NCBI GenBank assembly: GCA_027382625.1
Contig: JAJKFJ010022785.1
Span: 124,001-188,000 of the forward strand
Source of the DNA: Tetmemena sp. SeJ-2015
Taxonomy: Eukaryota > Ciliophora > Spirotrichea > Sporadotrichida > Oxytrichidae
DNA: 64,000 bases
Reading direction: 5' to 3'
The notes beneath the pieces were generated by a model. It was not told the DNA's origin. It saw only the letters and a list, made by a program, of their open reading frames with translations, and made no database searches. Made by a program: the position numbers and the translations under genes. Of this stretch, positions 39,901 through 51,378 are shown in pieces; within the stretch, counting starts at the first letter, position 1; the number at the start of each line of letters is the position of its first letter.

Positions 39901-42536
39901 ATGGATTTTATGAATTATTAACTTATCCATTTACTCTTCGAAGTGCGTTTGAATCCCAACTCATTAAGCAAATCGAACTTAGTCAGAAGATTTAAGCTGA
40001 GTGTTGATACTCAGTCATCGAGTGACAAAATGATGCTAAACTAGAACGCTTTTAACTACTTGTACAAGCTGAGGTACTAGAACCCCTCTCTTCAAATGAA
40101 GGAGAAAATTAAGGTAGATGTCCTCCCACAACTCATAGGCTAAAACCCAGATGATGGATTATTTTTCACTATTATGATCATCTTCATTGTTATATGACTT
40201 CTTCCAATAAAAATTTGAAAGCTACTTGTAGAGAGCAGCCCATCCTAACTTCGTAAAGACACAACTCAATTTCAATAAGGGAGAAGGACTCTCATCCACT
40301 AAGTCTTCTGCGAATCTGTAGCTCAACTCTACTCTTGGGTTTAATTAGACTATGAACTTTAACGGGCCACTCACTTCGAGGAGGTTTGGTGACTCGACAA
40401 GCTTCAATTAAAGTTCCTTGACTGGTGGATTCAAAGTGAAGAATATGAAGAAGAGAAGCAACAAACTAGACCCAATCTCGATTGCTCAAGACTTTGATCT
40501 GAGAGATAATTAAAGCTCCTAAGGAGGTGGAGGTATGGGAAAGAGGTCTCAATCACAGGCTTAGATATCGCCTTAGAAATTTGTATCTGGATCTAAGACT
40601 GGCAATATAAGGCACATGGATGGCGATAGCACTGCTTATGAGCGAGAGAACCAGAATGGAATTGATATGAAGCAGCTCCAGCTCAACCTCAGCAAAATCA
40701 GCACTGTCAATCAGAAGGCCAAAGATGCAGTTTAGAATCTTAATGAGAATTTATGCTTAATTCTTTATATTTATATTTTATTTATTTAATGCTATTAAAA
40801 TTAAAAAAATACGTTTATATTTTAGTGAGAACACAGTGGCTACTATAGAAGAGACTAATTCAGTGAACTTCATGAATACTTGGAGGGCACAGTCAAAGAC
40901 AGACCTCCACATCAGTTCTTACTTGAAGGATCCGCACAACTCACTGGGGACAAACTCAACCTTCAATGATACAACTGGTGGCTTCTATACCTCCAGGATT
41001 CTAAATTAAAATGTAAATTAATAATTTCATATTTTATTCTAAACCGAACTGGATTGCTGAAGAGCGGCCTGCTCCCTCCGCAGTCATAGGTGAAGGTGGA
41101 GTTGAGCAACTAGACCTACAAGGACTGGATGCACGCCAACAGACTCCTCAACACCAACAGAGAGTTCCACCAGGAGGTCACTGAGGACGTCAACGAGTTC
41201 CAAACTCAGCGCTACTTCTCTCAGGCAGAGGAGTTCAGCGATTACGTCCACAAGATCAAGGACATGCCCGTCATTAAGGTCTTCAAGAGGAAGGAGAACA
41301 AGGACGCTGACCAAGTCAACGAGTACAAGATCGGCAAGACCTCCAATCAACTCAACCCCAATATAATCATAGTATGCAAAAATGAATTAATAAATGCATA
41401 GACAAACTAGAAGAACGCTTAGTAGAAGCAGCTATACTTCAGCTCATTGATATCCTAGGACATGAAACTTTATTGGGAGAAAATTCCAGCACTCAAATGG
41501 TCGCCTGACGCAAGGGAAGGCGCATCCTTGGTCTCAATGGATTAGAAGATTTTCTTATTCGGAGGACTCTCAGCCAGACTTCATAAGGACACTCAGATAC
41601 TCGCTGCAAATACTTGGAGGTGGCTCAAGCCTCAAGACTTCAAGGTAAGGCACGCTCCCAACCCTAGATATGATCACTCAGCTGTGCTCTACTTCGACCA
41701 TATCATAATCTTTGGAGGGCAGCAGACTTACAATAACCAGACTAAGATTAGAAACACCCTCAATGACCTCCTTCTCTTCAATACTTGTAAGAACTTTTCA
41801 TTTTTAACTTAATTATCTTTCAGAATCTTATGAATGGGAGCAAATTCATTATGGAGGTATGTTCTTCGCAAGGAAGAAGCATGTTGCAGCTATTGTGCAA
41901 CACCACATGCTTTTGTACGGAGGTTAAAATGAGGAGGGCTAGTTTGAATCAGGACTGCTGGCTCTCAACTTAGGCACTTTCAAGTGGATGCCCTGCCCTA
42001 CTGATGGAGAAGACCCTGGCAAGCTGATTAACTAAAGCTGCGCAGTTGTTGTGCATCCAGATCGCTCCTCTAAGAAGTCTTTTTCTCTGTTCAAGAATCC
42101 TTCAGACATGAAGTACAGGCAGTTCAGCCGCATAAAGCATGAGGGGGTATACTACTTTGGAGGCAGGAGGCCAGATGGCTTCTCTACCAATCAAGTGCAC
42201 ATCCTTCGAGTGGGGACCAAACCTTTGTAATGGTTTCAACCAGAAATCAAAGGCACTCCTCCCTCACCTAGGTACTGCCACACTATGACCTACTTCGATC
42301 AAATGAACTGCCTCATCTTGTTTTCAAATAAAGATATTCAAATTAAAATGAAGCTTGATTAGTTTGTTTGGTGGGAGGAATGATACCCTGCTCGAATGGG
42401 ACAGTGGAAGGAACTTAAATGGGAATGGTAATTTCTTGAATGATATGTGGCTTCTGCAGTTGGAGAGTGTTAGTTGGATCAGAGTTTAGAACATAGGGGA
42501 AGTACCTAGTCCAAGATATAGTATGCAATCAGCTAT
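39901..42536 (+). CDS. Kelch-repeat protein, N-terminal and central MDSs (scrambled gene)
   Basis: A Ser/Asn/Gln-rich N-terminal half (SSANLQLNSTLGFNQTMNF; VNQKAKDAVQNLNEN) is followed by a segment with EVTEDVNEFQTQRYFSQAEE. Kelch blades follow: MDQKIFLFGGLS, YDHSAVLYFDHIIIFGGQQ, HHMLLYGGQNEEGQ, GVYYFGGRRPDG, RYCHTMTYFDQMNCLILFGG, and SWIRVQNIGEVPSPRYSMQ. IES 42324-42369 (pointer TTGTTT) splits one blade. AT-rich gaps near 40160-40230, 40755-40825 and 41010-41050 are further IESs. The frame runs into CAATCAGCTAT (42526-42536), where coding stops making sense. The missing last blade and tail lie inverted at 32023-31190. The start at 39901 is provisional; it lies 33 bp from the divergent kinase start. 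Confidence 0.83.
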
Positions 42537-42891
42537 CCTAAAATAAATTAAGAAACACACACACACCTTAGATTAAGGAAGATCGTAGTCAACACTTGGA
42601 TTATAAGTTTTTCGACATATTATATAATTATTATAGCTGCTTTAATATGAGTTGAATGAATCTTTGATAGAAAGTGGGCTTTGTAAAAAGACCATAGATA
42701 AAGATCTGTGCATGATAAGATTCTAGCAGGAAATAAGATATGTCTGCCTTTTATCTTTTGCCATCGACTTTGATATTTGCCAACTCTAAAAACCCTATAT
42801 GACAAGTGATTGTAGTAATTTTTAACTCTTAAAGATTAGTGTTCCAAGGAGCTTCGAAACCTCAAAACGAGGTTCACATTCATTTATCTTC
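42537..42891. other. Spacer between kelch and glutamine synthetase segments
   Basis: Open in one plus frame, but no resemblance to kelch or any family. Probably germline-limited spacer. Confidence 0.4.
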
Positions 42892-43437
42892 TCAGATCTC
42901 CTCAATTTCTGCAGTCTTTCTCCACTCTTTCCACTCCATATAGACATTGTAGAGTTCATCGAAGTGAGCGCCCTCGTTGATCACTGTATCTACGATGGCT
43001 GCAATTGCAACGTAAGGGTTAGTATCTGAAGCAGGTCTTCTGTCCTCGAGGTAGCCTTTGCCGTTGTCCCGCTTGGTGAAGGAAGGAATTCTAACTGAGG
43101 CAGTTCTATCGGCTACTCCAGAGGAGAAATCCTCTATGGAAGATGTTTCATGATGACCAGTAAGTCGCTTGGAGTTGTCTCCATACACATCGATATGTCT
43201 CTTGTGATTCTTGCTGAGTCTCTCAATCACCTCTGAGATATACTCCATGCCACGGGCACCCTCTCTCATAGTCTGTGTGGAGAAGTTGATGTGAGAACCT
43301 GCTCCGTTGAAGTCCTTGAATAACTTGGGCTCGAGAGTCACTGTGATACCGAAGTCTTCAGCCACTCTGGCCAACAAGTACCTTGAAGTCCAAAGCTCAT
43401 CGCAAGCACTAATACCCTCAGCAGGTCCTAAACAATA
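42892..43437 (-). CDS. glnA: Glutamine synthetase, C-terminal half only (type II, eukaryotic)
   Basis: About 180 residues from GPAEGISACDELWTSRYLL to the stop at 42894-42892. They contain the family signatures NGAGSHINFSTQ, the ATP-binding KNHKRHIDVYGDNSKRLTG, RIPSFTKRDNGKGYLEDRRP and NPYVAIAAI. The conserved N-terminal half, including the region just before GPAEG, is not in the adjacent sequence. The segment stops at 43437 right after a TTTAG that could be an intron acceptor, and about 10 bp from the 36-bp inverted repeat. So it is either an isolated MDS of a scrambled gene or a gene cut by the neighbouring element. The reaction would be glutamate + NH3 + ATP to glutamine. The symbol is family-level only. 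Confidence 0.92.
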   Translation of the reverse strand, partial: YCLGPAEGISACDELWTSRYLLARVAEDFGITVTLEPKLFKDFNGAGSHINFSTQTMREGARGMEYISEVIERLSKNHKRHIDVYGDNSKRLTGHHETSSIEDFSSGVADRTASVRIPSFTKRDNGKGYLEDRRPASDTNPYVAIAAIVDTVINEGAHFDELYNVYMEWKEWRKTAEIEEI

Positions 43438-43446
43438 GCACAAATA

Positions 43447-43482
43447 GATAAGGTAGCATTTTTTGAATAGGGGTAAATGTTT
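43447..43482 (+). repeat. Left 36-bp terminal inverted repeat
   Basis: Perfect reverse complement of 53845-53880. It continues with an A-rich tail after a one-base gap. Confidence 0.9.
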
Positions 43483-43885
43483 TAAAACTAAATCAATGCT
43501 TAATTGTGCTAAAATAACTATTAAAGACTTCAGGGAGCTTTGAATGGCTTTGTGGACGCCTCGATCGCCACATTTTTGGATTAAGGAATATGTATTCAAG
43601 CAATACGGTTTCCTTGTTGCCTAAGAGATGCTTTTGGGAAACCCCGAGATATAATTGATGGAATGTTTGAAGTCTAGTAGGATTGCTATACTGATTATAT
43701 GTTAAATCTATGAATTTAGTTTCTTAATTCAAACTAAGAGTCTTAATATGCTTCAAAATAAGGGCGACAGGGTTTGCTTGTATTTTACTTACTTAAATTT
43801 GCAGCCTATATCTTTACTTCTTACCCATTCATCCTCTCAACTTACGTGACCCTGTAAGGTATTTTCCATGCCCTCTAGCGAATGT

Positions 43886-44059
43886 TCACTCGAGATGCTG
43901 CTCTTGCACGAAAAGTCGTGCATGATTGGCTGATCTTGGGTCTTCCATTAGCGATCTAGAAATAGCCTTTTAGATTCGAGATAGGATTAAGGAATCAGAA
44001 TCCTCTAGACGGGTAAACAATCTTCTACCTTTTAGCTTTAAGTCGATAGTTTCACGCAT
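43886..44059 (-). CDS. Possible small basic protein, 57 aa
   Basis: MRETIDLKLKGRRLFTRLED is followed by a Ser/Arg-rich segment and LFVQEQHLE, ending at TGA 43888-43886. It is divergent from the helicase gene, with about 200 bp between the starts. Composition is protein-like, but there is no homology to judge by. Confidence 0.35.
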
Positions 44060-44263
44060 TGCAATAATATAGAAGATTCTTTGCCATTATATGCTGTTGT
44101 GGACAGGAAGTTTTGAATTTAGACAATTAAGATTGCTATTATTCTTAATTAATCTGGAACTCTGATGAGAAAAGGATTCTTAATTAATATGCTATCACTT
44201 TATCATTATTTAATATATCTTAATAGCACTTTCTTATTACATAGCTGCTTTTAAACACTCTGC

Positions 44264-47200
44264 ATGGAAAGTGAAAAACAGTCTCCAGAGAATAAATACC
44301 CTCTTGGATTAAGCCTCGAGTAGAATGGAGAAGTTGTAAATGATTCCAGCCCAGAATTATAGACACCTTTTCTCTCTGTAGAAGAGAACATCCAAGGGCG
44401 AAGAAGAGGAAGGAAACCTCTTTATGAGGGCGCAAAGTTTCCTCATTTGATTGATTAGGCGAAGCTTATACTTCCAAGTATGAACTTTGATATCGAGGAA
44501 GTCCTTAAGATGGAGGTCTTCGCTCCTCTACGTGGTCAATCAGATGTGTCAAGATTTCTAAGCAAATTTATTCTCAATCAACAAACAAAGAAAACATCCA
44601 AATCTATGAGGCTGGGAAGCGTAGCTGAATTCAAGCTTGAGGAGGACCTTGAGGATGGTCTAATCGATCATCCTAATATTGCAGCCAGAAGCGGCTCATT
44701 CTGCGGCTACGAAGACTATAACTCAATAGATCTAAAGAAAACAGGGGACTTTGGTCACCAAACTCAAAACGAACTCACATCTGATGCTCTTAGGCAGTTC
44801 ATGTTCCTTAAGGGCGATGACCGACTAAAATTCATGGAGTAAATTCATAATCGAAACAGCTAGGGCCTCATAGATTTCTTAAAACAGTTAAAAGCTACTT
44901 AGTCCTCTGATCAAGCTCATGGAATATTTCGGATCCTTCACGAATTAAGCTTAAGCTTAAAAGATCCGCTTCCTGTCAAGGCAAGGCTCTTCGTGGCGTC
45001 CTTGCAGTTCTACAATGACGAAATAATTGAAGTAGATCCTGAGCTCTTAAAGTACTCTATGAGCTTGCTTACTATCAAGCCTGACTTGGTAATATCAATG
45101 GGATTAGCAAGCTTTGTTTTTAATAATGAGGCTCATCAATTTAGCAGCAGTTATTCTGATCTGGCAAACATTGAATTAAAAAACCCAGGCACTATTCAAA
45201 TGTTAAGCTAGTTTTTCTTGAAAAAAAAGGTAGATTTGTAGATAGTGAGACTTATGCCAAACAAACTCACAATATTGAATCAACCTTTCATTTAAATACT
45301 GAAGATAGACCGAGGACTCCTTTTAGTCAGAGATGTTCCTGTGGAACTCTTAGAGAACCATATTTCTATTGCAGCACAAATCTAAAGCTCAAGCCTCTCC
45401 TAGCTTCGTAATTATCTCACGACAATGAGAGAGATGTTCATTTATAAATGGGATTATATTAACTAAAGTGATTATTGCAACTTTCTAACCTGCTTATCTG
45501 AAGACCTGACTTTGTGCAATAGCAAGTGGAGGAAGAAGCTTGAATTGGTTTAGAAAATGGCGCTAGGGATAGCTGAAGTAATGATAAGTAAGCCTGAAGA
45601 GAATCATTGGCCTTTTATAAAAAAGTGCTTGGATGGTGATCTAAAACCATTGGAGACTATGCTTCTTAAGCCAAAATAAGGAACTAAATTTGATAAAAAC
45701 CAAAAAATCGCTTTTCTAAGATAATTTTCTATTACAAATTCTAGTGGGAAAGAGGCATTTAGATATTTAGAAGCACATCCTTAAGATTCTTTCAAAGCTA
45801 ACATATTTCTACAATAAGTTTAGGAGAATATGGGCTTCAACTTACTTCCCCTTTAGATATTTGTTTTCAATTACATCACGTATACAGACACCAGGAGAAT
45901 ATTTTTAAACATCGCTATGGGCAATGGAAAAACACTTTTAAGTGTATGCACAGCAATTCACTTTGCAAAAAATACAAGACGACCGGTGTTTATTTTAGGA
46001 AAATTTGACCATCTCACTTATAGAGATGGAAAGAAATTCGAAAGCTTGATTTAGAGCTTTAATCTTCGAGCAAACATAGGGTCTTACGAAAAACAGCCTG
46101 GAATATATTACTACACTCTGAAAGAGCTCTTAAATTTATTGGAAGATGAGAGTTTCTTTGATATTTTTAAAAACTCGACTGTTATTGTGGATGAACATGA
46201 CTGGGTTTTGTTTGAAGGGAATCATCATTAACTCGTAAAAATAAATTAGGCGATCTTGGAAGTGAAGAAGCTTATCGCCTTCACAGGTTCTTCACTTACA
46301 AATAAAGAGAAGTAGATTCTAGAAAAAGTCTTTCATTCAACTCAAATTGTCTTCCCAGCTATTCATGAGGTAATTGGTGACAAGAAGTAGCATGTTGAGG
46401 ACTTACTCATCAGTACAACAATTGGTGATTACCTTAAAAAATTTGAGGAAGTGTTAAATGAGCAGACTTTGAAAAGCCCAGTCATTATAGTCGGCTCTAA
46501 GACTTACGACACCATCGAGAGTCATTTAAAAAAAATCAACAAGTACTTTCTTGTTTCAGGTAAAAGCATAAGGGGCAGTAGAGTAGAATCCTAAATCGAG
46601 GGTACATTTGCCTCTAAAGACCAGAACGGCAGATACGGGGTTTACATGCTTACTGAGAATCAAGGGCGTGGAACTGATTTAAAAACTTCCTCTGAAATAG
46701 AGAATCTTGGGGGTTTATATTTGATTGTTTGCGATATTTTTCACAAAAGAGCACTAGAATAGATTGTTGGCAGGGTAGCTCGATTAGAAAATAAGGGGTA
46801 ATGGCATTTCCTTATCATGTCCTAGGGATCTCTTCTAACAATCAAATAGTAAGTTAAATTAAAAGAGGAGCAAAGAGAAAATGAACACCATCTCCGTCTT
46901 CTAAAGCTAGAGCAAGCATTACTAACTTACTAAGCAAACTCTATTTTAAAGAATATCGAAAGACCTTTTGAAATAATTGAAGACCAGCAAATATTAAAAG
47001 AAGAGGAAAAAGAGGGAATTAATGAGGCAATAAGTATGAGCATGGAGGGGCTCTAGAACTTGAGTGGATCTTAGCAGCTCTCTGAGATTGAGGGTGCTGG
47101 TGTTGCTTCTGAAATTAATAGTAACCATCAACTTGAACCTGCAAATCTTGAAATTCCGAGCTCAAAAGCGATTCATGCTAATAGAGAATCTCAGAAACAA

Positions 47201-47479
47201 AGCCGAGGTCTAGATTCAGAGATCAAAGCTGAGGAGCTCGATTAGTCTGATAGAATAGACATGCAAGCTGATGAATTACTTGGGCATGGTAAAAATTTTA
47301 GTTATAGTCTCGGAAATCAGTCTTAAAGAGGAGATGTATTTTTTGGTCCCACGGTACTCGGCAAAAGAAGCAGGGTCTAGCACTAATCCAGTGAGGAGCA
47401 AAGAAACGAAGAAGATGTGATAATCCCTTCGGAAGAGGATGCTGTCAGCGACCCACGAGGCTTTACCAGAGAAAATTGA
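44264..47479 (+). CDS. SecA-like DEAD-type helicase/ATPase, 1,071 aa, intron- and IES-free
   Basis: One uninterrupted frame from ATG 44264 to TGA 47477-47479. An AT-hook-like GRRRGRKP lies near residue 45. After a long N-terminal helical part come: Walker A AMGNGKTLLSVCTA (about 550), Walker B VDEHDWVLFEG (about 640), a VIIVGSKTYD strand opening RecA2, the helicase motif NQGRGTDLK (about 800), and LEQIVGRVARLENKGQWHF (about 830). The GRGTD plus QIxGRxAR pairing and VDExD are SecA hallmarks rather than SNF2 or DEAH. The C-terminal 200 residues are acidic and Gln/Ser-rich. A bacterial-type SecA secretion role is unlikely here; an ATP-driven role on nucleic acid or protein is possible. It lies divergent from a small gene and inside the 10.4-kb element. 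Confidence 0.8.
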
Positions 47480-47715
47480 GACTCTAAAGCTACAGCTGCG
47501 ACCTTGTACCATTGTTCCAAATAAGGAGAGGAACCATCTAGCCTGGAAACGGTTTTTCTTTATCTCGCTCATTGCGAAGTGTATCGAGCAACATCCTTGG
47601 TGCGATATGAGTGAAGGCAGCTTGAGTAATTAACAAATAATAAGTTTAATACATTAACTTCTTTTAAATTATTAAAAATAAACTAAGGGTTTGACCTGTG
47701 GGAGATCAGGGACCC

Positions 47716-48512
47716 TCAGGACATTCTCTCATTCAAGGGATTTCCGTCTTCGTCGATATACCCGCCTTGCATGAGCTGCATAACAAGGCTCTTGTATTAG
47801 CTGAGGCCTGAAATCTCTTCTGTCAAGGAACTAAACTGTTCTTTCATTCTCTTGTTGTCCTCTAAGTACATATGCTTGCTTTATCTAATCTGGCCTTCCT
47901 CTTACTTTACTTCTTCAATGCTGTTTTACTTTTTCTTTCTCACTGCACTTGGTTTCATCAAGTAAGCAGATCTGCCTTTTTGCACTAAACTCGAATCAAA
48001 ATTCAAAAATTCTTACCACTGTATGAGACTGAGTTTTAGAGAGCCTACGCGAACTCTTCTTTCATTGGCACCAAGAGTTATTACGTTTGATCTAGCCGAG
48101 ATCTCCTACTGGCCTTCGCCTGGTCAATCATTGTAGTAATTCCATCTTTGTCTAGAGTGAGTAGAACATCGCAAATCCACTTTTTATCAAGATGAAGCCA
48201 GTCGCATTAGTCCGGTAGATAGTTCCTTATAGAAGGTTTGGTTTTTGCAAATCCAAGAAAGTCCTCCACTGACAAGCCCTCTATCTATGGTACTGCAGCG
48301 ATTATGACATCAGCCCTTTTGATATGCTATAATAAAATTAGTAAAAGTAAACCTACTTCCTTTTCACCGTTAAGGATAGCTCTGAGAAAGTAAACATTAG
48401 TACATTAGAGCTTTGGCAGATAGACTCCTCCTTCTTAAACAAGAAAATCATGGAGCTCCTTTTTACTCCCTATCTTTTCTCTTATCTGATGCACATTAAC
48501 CTGTTTGTTCAT
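47716..48512 (-). CDS. Unidentified protein with two introns, about 240 aa
   Basis: ATG 48512 gives MNKQVNVHQIREKIGSKKEL. GT..AG introns lie at 48356-48327 (30 nt, frame-neutral) and 48016-47985 (32 nt, needed for frame). Landmarks: EGGVYLPKLQCTNVYFLRAI, LSVEDFLGFAK, YLPDQCDWLHLDKKWICDVL, and a C-terminal coiled coil (SKHMYLEDNKRMKEQFSSL) ending YIDEDGNPLNERMS at TGA 47718-47716. I do not recognise the family. It sits between the helicase and the transposase, diverging from the latter by about 230 bp. The ordered motifs look like a conserved folded domain worth a profile search. Confidence 0.7.
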
Positions 48513-48743
48513 TAGTACTAAACTGACCTCTTTAAAATAAGTTGCTTAAGTTTATTATATAATAATATATCAAATATGTGAGCTTAATAAAGCCTCTAAT
48601 GAGACGATAAATATATGTAGCTTCTGAATAGTGATTTACTTTTACGCCATAGTGATTTATCTTAGGATAATTTACCTTATGAAATAATTAATTAATTCAT
48701 TATTAAAAACAAATATAAGGTAGGGACAAGCCAACTTGAACAA

Positions 48744-50267
48744 ATGGTCGAAAGAAATAAGAGCTTCTCATTTTAGGCTCACAAAGAAAGCAGAATAAGA
48801 GAAGAAGGAGAGTCTTCCTAATAAGACTTGCTCATAAAGTATGACTTCTTAAGCTCGGGACTCATAGACAATAATTCGCCGTTTGATGATGAAAGAGAGG
48901 CATATTAATTAACCAACTTAATAATTTGAAAGCAGGAAGAAGATTTTATTCACTTCTCTTCTAAAAGAGAGACGCAGCATAAAATTTATGATCCGAAGGA
49001 GACTTACAAATGTTTATCAAGAAACCTGGAGGCTTACTAGGAATCGAGTAGCAAAAGGATTCTAAAAACTTGGGGGACCCTGAGTAACATCTCAAGGAAG
49101 TTCCCTGGTATCGAGGAAAGAGAAATCCTAATAAACGATTTAAAGGATAATCCCTTGAAAAAACTTTCTTCTCGCGTTAAAGCCAGAAAGGGTAAGAAAA
49201 AACTAGTGCTTATGTAAAAATCTGATGTGGAGGCAGCAGCCGAGTCTGACTTAAAATTTTGGCTGCCTTTGAAATGGAAAGCATTTCTAAAAAAACTAGG
49301 GACTGCTATGAAAGTGATGGAGCTTGCTGTCATGCTACATAACAGAGTTATGACGCAGGCTTAAGCTTAAAAGCTCTATGGCATTAGTACCTATACTGCG
49401 AAAAAGATTAAGATCCTGGGAGGCAAAGTAAACCCAGGAGGCTAAAAAATTTTCCAATCGAAGTCCCATGAGTTATTTAAAACGCAGCTTAATTTAATCT
49501 AGAGGCATCTAATAGAGCAAGGAGGCTCGATTAATATATCGGAAGCTGTTAAATACGTGAAGAATAAAGGAGGAGGCTTTATAAGTAAAGAGAAGCTAAA
49601 GAGAATAGTCAAAAAAAGCTTTAATCTATTGCCTAAAAAAGTTTCGTTTATTAGCAAGAGGACAATAGCTGTGGACTCGATAGAACAGCGTAGATTAGCC
49701 GCAGCAAAATATGCATCTCTCATTGCTGCAGGGAAGTTAATTATAAATATCGACGAGAGCTCAATATCTTACAGTAAGCACCGAACTATAAAATGGGGCC
49801 CCAAGAGGCAGCAAATTTTCTCTACTTAATCTAGGAGGTACACATCAATAGGACTTATAAGTGCAGTAAGTAGCACTGGTGATGTAATCTAGATGGTTTT
49901 TTAAGGAAAGCTTACATCTACTGCCGTTTATCATTTTATACTTTCGGTGGCCTTGAAATTTTCATAGTCGATTGTAGATTGGAGAGACACTACCTATTTC
50001 ATGTTAGACAATGCTTCTTATCACAGGAGCTCTTATATTAGAGCAAAATTTAGTTTTCTATAGATAAACATTTTTTATCTGGGTCCATACTAATTTGATC
50101 TAGCCCCAGCAGAAAAACTATTCGCATTCATAAAACGCTTCGAACTAGGATAGATGCAAAGTGAAAGCGAAAAATAGTAATCTTAATTTGTAATAAAATT
50201 TTTATAGCAAGAGAAATCAAAGTGCCACAATTATTTCTCATATAGCTTCTTCTCTTCGATAACTTGA
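48744..50267 (+). CDS. DD34E transposase (IS630/Tc1/mariner superfamily), one in-frame TGA
   Basis: The DDE triad is visible: IINIDESSIS (first D, about 49750), YFMLDNASYHRS (second D, about 50005), and GPYQFDLAPAEKLFAFIKR (E, about 50113). There are 34 residues between the second D and the E. N-terminal basic/helical parts (SSRVKARKGKKKLV; KRIVKKSFNLLPKK) fit DNA-binding HTH regions. The frame from ATG 48744 contains one TGA at 48927-48929 (TNLII-stop-KQEED) and then stays open to TGA 50265-50267. So it is either translated from a later start, lightly decayed, or TGA is misread as Trp. No intron or IES is seen. As a DD34E enzyme it would cut at TA-type targets; it is the likely mobiliser of the 10.4-kb segment. 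Confidence 0.85.
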
Positions 50268-51350
50268 CTACTCCTGGTGTAATAAGGTCTTCTTTAGCAG
50301 GCTCTACTACGTCTATGACTATTTAGAAGGATAATTTTGAGTAATTATTGAAAAATCATTTCCAATTTACTTTCACATTTAACAAGTTCAATCATAACTC
50401 AAGTTATAAAATAACTATTGCCAAATTTAATCAATGTTAGTAGCATGATAAAGCAATTATTTTTTCCTTTTTATCTAGATTACTAAAAATTTTTAGCATT
50501 TATTGTCTTTGTTTCGCTCTCTTAACGAGAGTTGTAATTAGGAAAATAATTTAACTAATTATATATTGCTTCATCCTTAAATTAATTGTTCAGAGCAATA
50601 GTTTTGCTTTGTTTTACTATCTTTTGTTATCTTATAAAAAAATAAACTAAAAATTTATAAATATATAAGACAAGTCACTACTAAATTTCAGTAATTTATG
50701 ACAATGAACTGCCAATGTAGCAGATGAAGCTTGAGCTGAGATATCTTTAGCTCCGCTTTAATTAATTTTATAGCTCATAATATTGCTAAGGATTTTGATT
50801 GAGACGAAAGAGAATTTTAAATTTGAATTTAGAGTAGAAAAATTATTTTTATTAATTTTGGCTTGACCAGTTGTTTAAAACCTGCAACTAATCTTTATGT
50901 TTTGAATAAAGTTAGTAGCATCCCGAAATGAGGTTTCGAATGATAGTATCTATTTTTAAAATTTTAAAATCAATTGAGACCATTGAGTCAATTGAGACAT
51001 TTGAGAGAAATGAGAAAGTGTATAAACAAAAGGAAGTTGTTAATTAATTAAAGTTAAATTTAATTGAGACCATTGAGTCAATTGAGACATTTGAGAGAAA
51101 TGAGAATTAAATATAGATAATTTTAATTGAGACCTTTGAGTCAATTGAGACACTAGAGACATTTGAGAGTAAATTTGTATGAACTTGATAATTAATTTAC
51201 ATTATTTAAATTATTTTCTATACATATCAATTTTATTTTTTACTTATATATTAGAAAAATTTATTTATCACTCTACAATTTACCACCTGTCTACTTTAAT
51301 TGATCCTTGATACCTTTAAAATATATAAATAGTTTTATTAATTAAAAATT
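50268..51350. other. AT-rich spacer with a three-unit GAGAC repeat
   Basis: Noncoding in appearance. The repeat units lie at 50971-51166 and are listed separately. Confidence 0.5.
50971..51166 (+). repeat. Three-unit spaced repeat based on AATTGAGACcaTTGAGTCAATTGAGACA
   Basis: Unit 1 at about 50971-51015 and unit 2 at about 51060-51105 are nearly identical over 45 bp. Unit 3 at about 51123-51166 is degenerate. Internally each repeats TTGAG with an 8-10 bp period. Confidence 0.8.
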
Positions 51351-51378
51351 ATATTTAAATAATAGCTATTTTATAGGA

